A DNA stretch of 64,000 nucleotides, taken from Trichopria drosophilae. Lineage: Eukaryota; Arthropoda; Insecta; Hymenoptera; Diapriidae. Shown here one piece after another: positions 62,345 to 64,000 of the stretch. Below the pieces are notes generated by a model that was not told the origin of the DNA, did not search any database, and saw only the letters and a program-made list of their open reading frames with translations. The DNA lies in NCBI GenBank assembly GCA_030407085.1, contig CM059582.1, positions 2,790,001 to 2,854,000 on the forward strand, given 5' to 3'. How positions within the stretch are numbered: position 1 is the first letter of the stretch; every line of letters starts with the position of its first letter. The position numbers and the translations under genes are program-made.

Positions 62345-63000
62345 GGAATTTCAGCAATCGCATTGCTTCCGGCGCACGAACGTTTTACGCGCGTACGAGT
62401 TTGCCTATATTTGCACAGGCGCGTATCGGTTTTATCGCACACATACATTTATAGAAATTTGCTCCATGGACATGGATTTTGTGCGTATACACGGATGGAC
62501 AATCGACAAGCTTCGTATTCGTAGAGTGTATATATCCCGGCATGCGTATATATCCTGGCTCGCATCCGCATCGGGCTGGGTCGAAATAGGCGCACGCACA
62601 TCTAAATATACGTTCACGCCCGGACGCACAGAGACGGGGGCAGAAATTTGCAAGAACGCCCGCCGTTGCGTGTGCACATGTGCCCGCAATGTGCGTCGTC
62701 TCTCCCACGATATATACGAACATCCACGAAGAGTAAAAAAAAAGGAAGGAAGACGAAAAGACAGCAGGTCGGACTTTCGTGTGCGAACCATAAGCACGTA
62801 TATCCTATACGCCTGAGGAAGAGCGTCATTATGTCGTCTTTTTGTCAGCGGTATAGGTACCGCGAAAGGGGGAGGCCAGGAGTGTCCCCTTATCGCAATG
62901 TCGATTCTCTATTGCGGGGGGAGGTTGCGGCACGAAATTTGTCGGAGGTCAATGTTAGGAGGCCGACTTTAGCTGTCGTCCTCGCATGTCGACTATGAAA
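62345..63000. promoter_or_regulatory. GC/CpG-rich islet between decamer arrays
   Basis: About 650 bp of CpG-rich DNA with alternating GTGCGTATAC / GCGCACAC words and a repeated CGTATATATCC(C/T)GGC motif (CATGCGTATATATCCTGGCTC and GTGTATATATCCCGGCATG). Several overlapping ORFs (up to 121 aa) on both strands are arginine/cysteine-rich and unrecognised. Possible promoter or CpG-rich repeat. Confidence 0.35.
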
Positions 63001-63194
63001 TCCAGGGGATTTTATTAATAGATCCGGCAAAAAAATTATGTACACAATGTGTGGGTCTATGTGTAATGTAACGCAGTTTCACTGGGAAGAGAAATGGTTA
63101 GAAGAGTATGACGAAAAAATAGTATTTTATAACCAAATTTAACACCGTTTAGCAAGATTAGCGATAGCAATAAATTTTCTAGCAGCTAAATATT

Positions 63195-63530
63195 GGTATT
63201 CTCAAAATATTCGTAGAAAATTCTTAAAAATTCGAAGTAGTATATGAATATTCAAATAAATTCGTAGGAATTCATAGAAATTCATGGCAATTCAAAAAAA
63301 ATTCAGAGAAATTTGTGGGGATGTAGAGAGATTCGAATTCGGAGAAATATATCACTATTCAGAAAATTCGTAAGAATTCGACGAAATATCCAACTAAATT
63401 CATAGCAATTCGCAAGAACTCCGAGAAATTTGTGGGATTTAGAGAAATTGAATACTAATCAGATGATTTCATAAGGTAATTCAGCAAATATTCAGAGAAC
63501 TATGTGAGGATTTGATGAAATTTGTATGAA
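63195..63530 (+). repeat. Decanucleotide array 3
   Basis: Same unit and orientation as arrays 1 and 2. Positions 63241-63286 match 60746-60791 with 3 differences in 46 bases, showing a shared longer repeat unit. Confidence 0.85.
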
Positions 63531-64000
63531 AACGAAAGTATTAGGAAAATAGGGTTTCAACATTCCTAAAATAATTATATGATTTATTCTTGATAATTGA
63601 AATATTTATAGGCCGATCAAAGACAAAACAAATATGAAATTATTATTATTGTTGTTCCCGAAACAAAATTAGAAATTGCTTACGGGAATTTGCTAATAGT
63701 TGTTCTATGAACATTTTCACGTAAACAAACTTCTGATTACAAATTGCGGTAAGTAGTTTGCTGATCACTTATAAACAGTAAACTAAAATTTATTGTTTAA
63801 CCAATGATTGTTACACATTTTTAGGTTATTTCTATGTAATTATATTATACTCAAACCTGGATTTTGAAAGACGTAAAAACTCTCAATTAGTAGAGAAATA
63901 AAAAAGAATACACCCATGAAGAAAATCGTACTACAAAGAGCTAAATGCGGTACTACTCCGTATACCGGATGTAGACTCCAAAGCAGCCGGTTATGTCTTA
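63531..64000. other. AT-rich DNA to the window end
   Basis: Nothing recognised. Confidence 0.4.

Noticed and set aside
62432..62998. Overlapping 112-121-aa ORFs on both strands
   Set aside because: They are expected in GC-rich DNA where stop codons are rare, are mutually overlapping, and show no recognisable domain.
1..64000. CRISPR arrays, bacterial operons, phage or viral genes
   Set aside because: No prokaryotic gene density, ribosome-binding sites or spaced direct repeats; the spliced gene and transposon types show a eukaryotic nuclear sequence.

Overview
This is a strongly AT-rich eukaryotic window with one clear protein-coding gene, spliced in four coding exons with GT-AG introns. The rest is non-coding DNA full of small transposon relics. 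The gene resembles insect CRAL-TRIO proteins. The relics (Penelope-like, Jockey/CR1-like LINE, TA-flanked pogo-like MITEs, 8-bp-TSD MITEs) and GC/CpG-rich islets in AT-rich DNA fit an insect nuclear genome, perhaps Hymenoptera. The order is an inference and the species is not identified.

Layout. 1-14.3 kb: AT-rich intergenic DNA with GC-richer patches near 0.8-1.4 and 9.06-9.55 kb. 14.296-18.020 kb (+): a complete CRAL-TRIO lipid-transfer gene (313 aa; clavesin / alpha-tocopherol-transfer-protein-like), with a MITE in intron 1 and a tRNA-like foldback in intron 2. 18.0-25.3 kb: AT-rich, with a frameshifted LINE reverse-transcriptase tail at 23.6-24.0 kb and a nested inverted-repeat/GA-rich region at 24.0-24.8 kb. 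25.3-26.1 kb: a CpG-rich islet ending its first exon-like segment in a strong GTAAGT donor, probably the promoter and first exon of a + strand gene whose later exons lie beyond the window. 26.4-38.2 kb: a dense cluster of small mobile elements, including a 744-bp Penelope-like insertion with a 16-bp target-site duplication, two LINE 3-prime ends with (TTA)n tails, two related TA-flanked MITEs, a 350-bp long-TIR element and another CpG/CT-rich islet at 35.5-36.4 kb. 38.2-57 kb: sparse DNA with a textbook foldback MITE at 47.56 kb, a GC patch at 48.6-49.0 kb and a TATA/octamer promoter-like region at 55.6-56.3 kb. 57.2-63.6 kb: three arrays of diverged decanucleotide repeats (consensus about NAATTCGTAR) in the same orientation, with AATT recurring every 10 bp, interrupted by a MITE-like element and two GC-rich, alternating purine-pyrimidine islets.

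The only gene whose product can be described is the CRAL-TRIO protein. The possible first exon at 25.4-25.67 kb would make everything to its right part of a very long first intron, but this is inference. The most unusual feature is the decamer array system. The best-resolved mobile elements are the Penelope-like insertion and the 8-bp-TSD foldback element.
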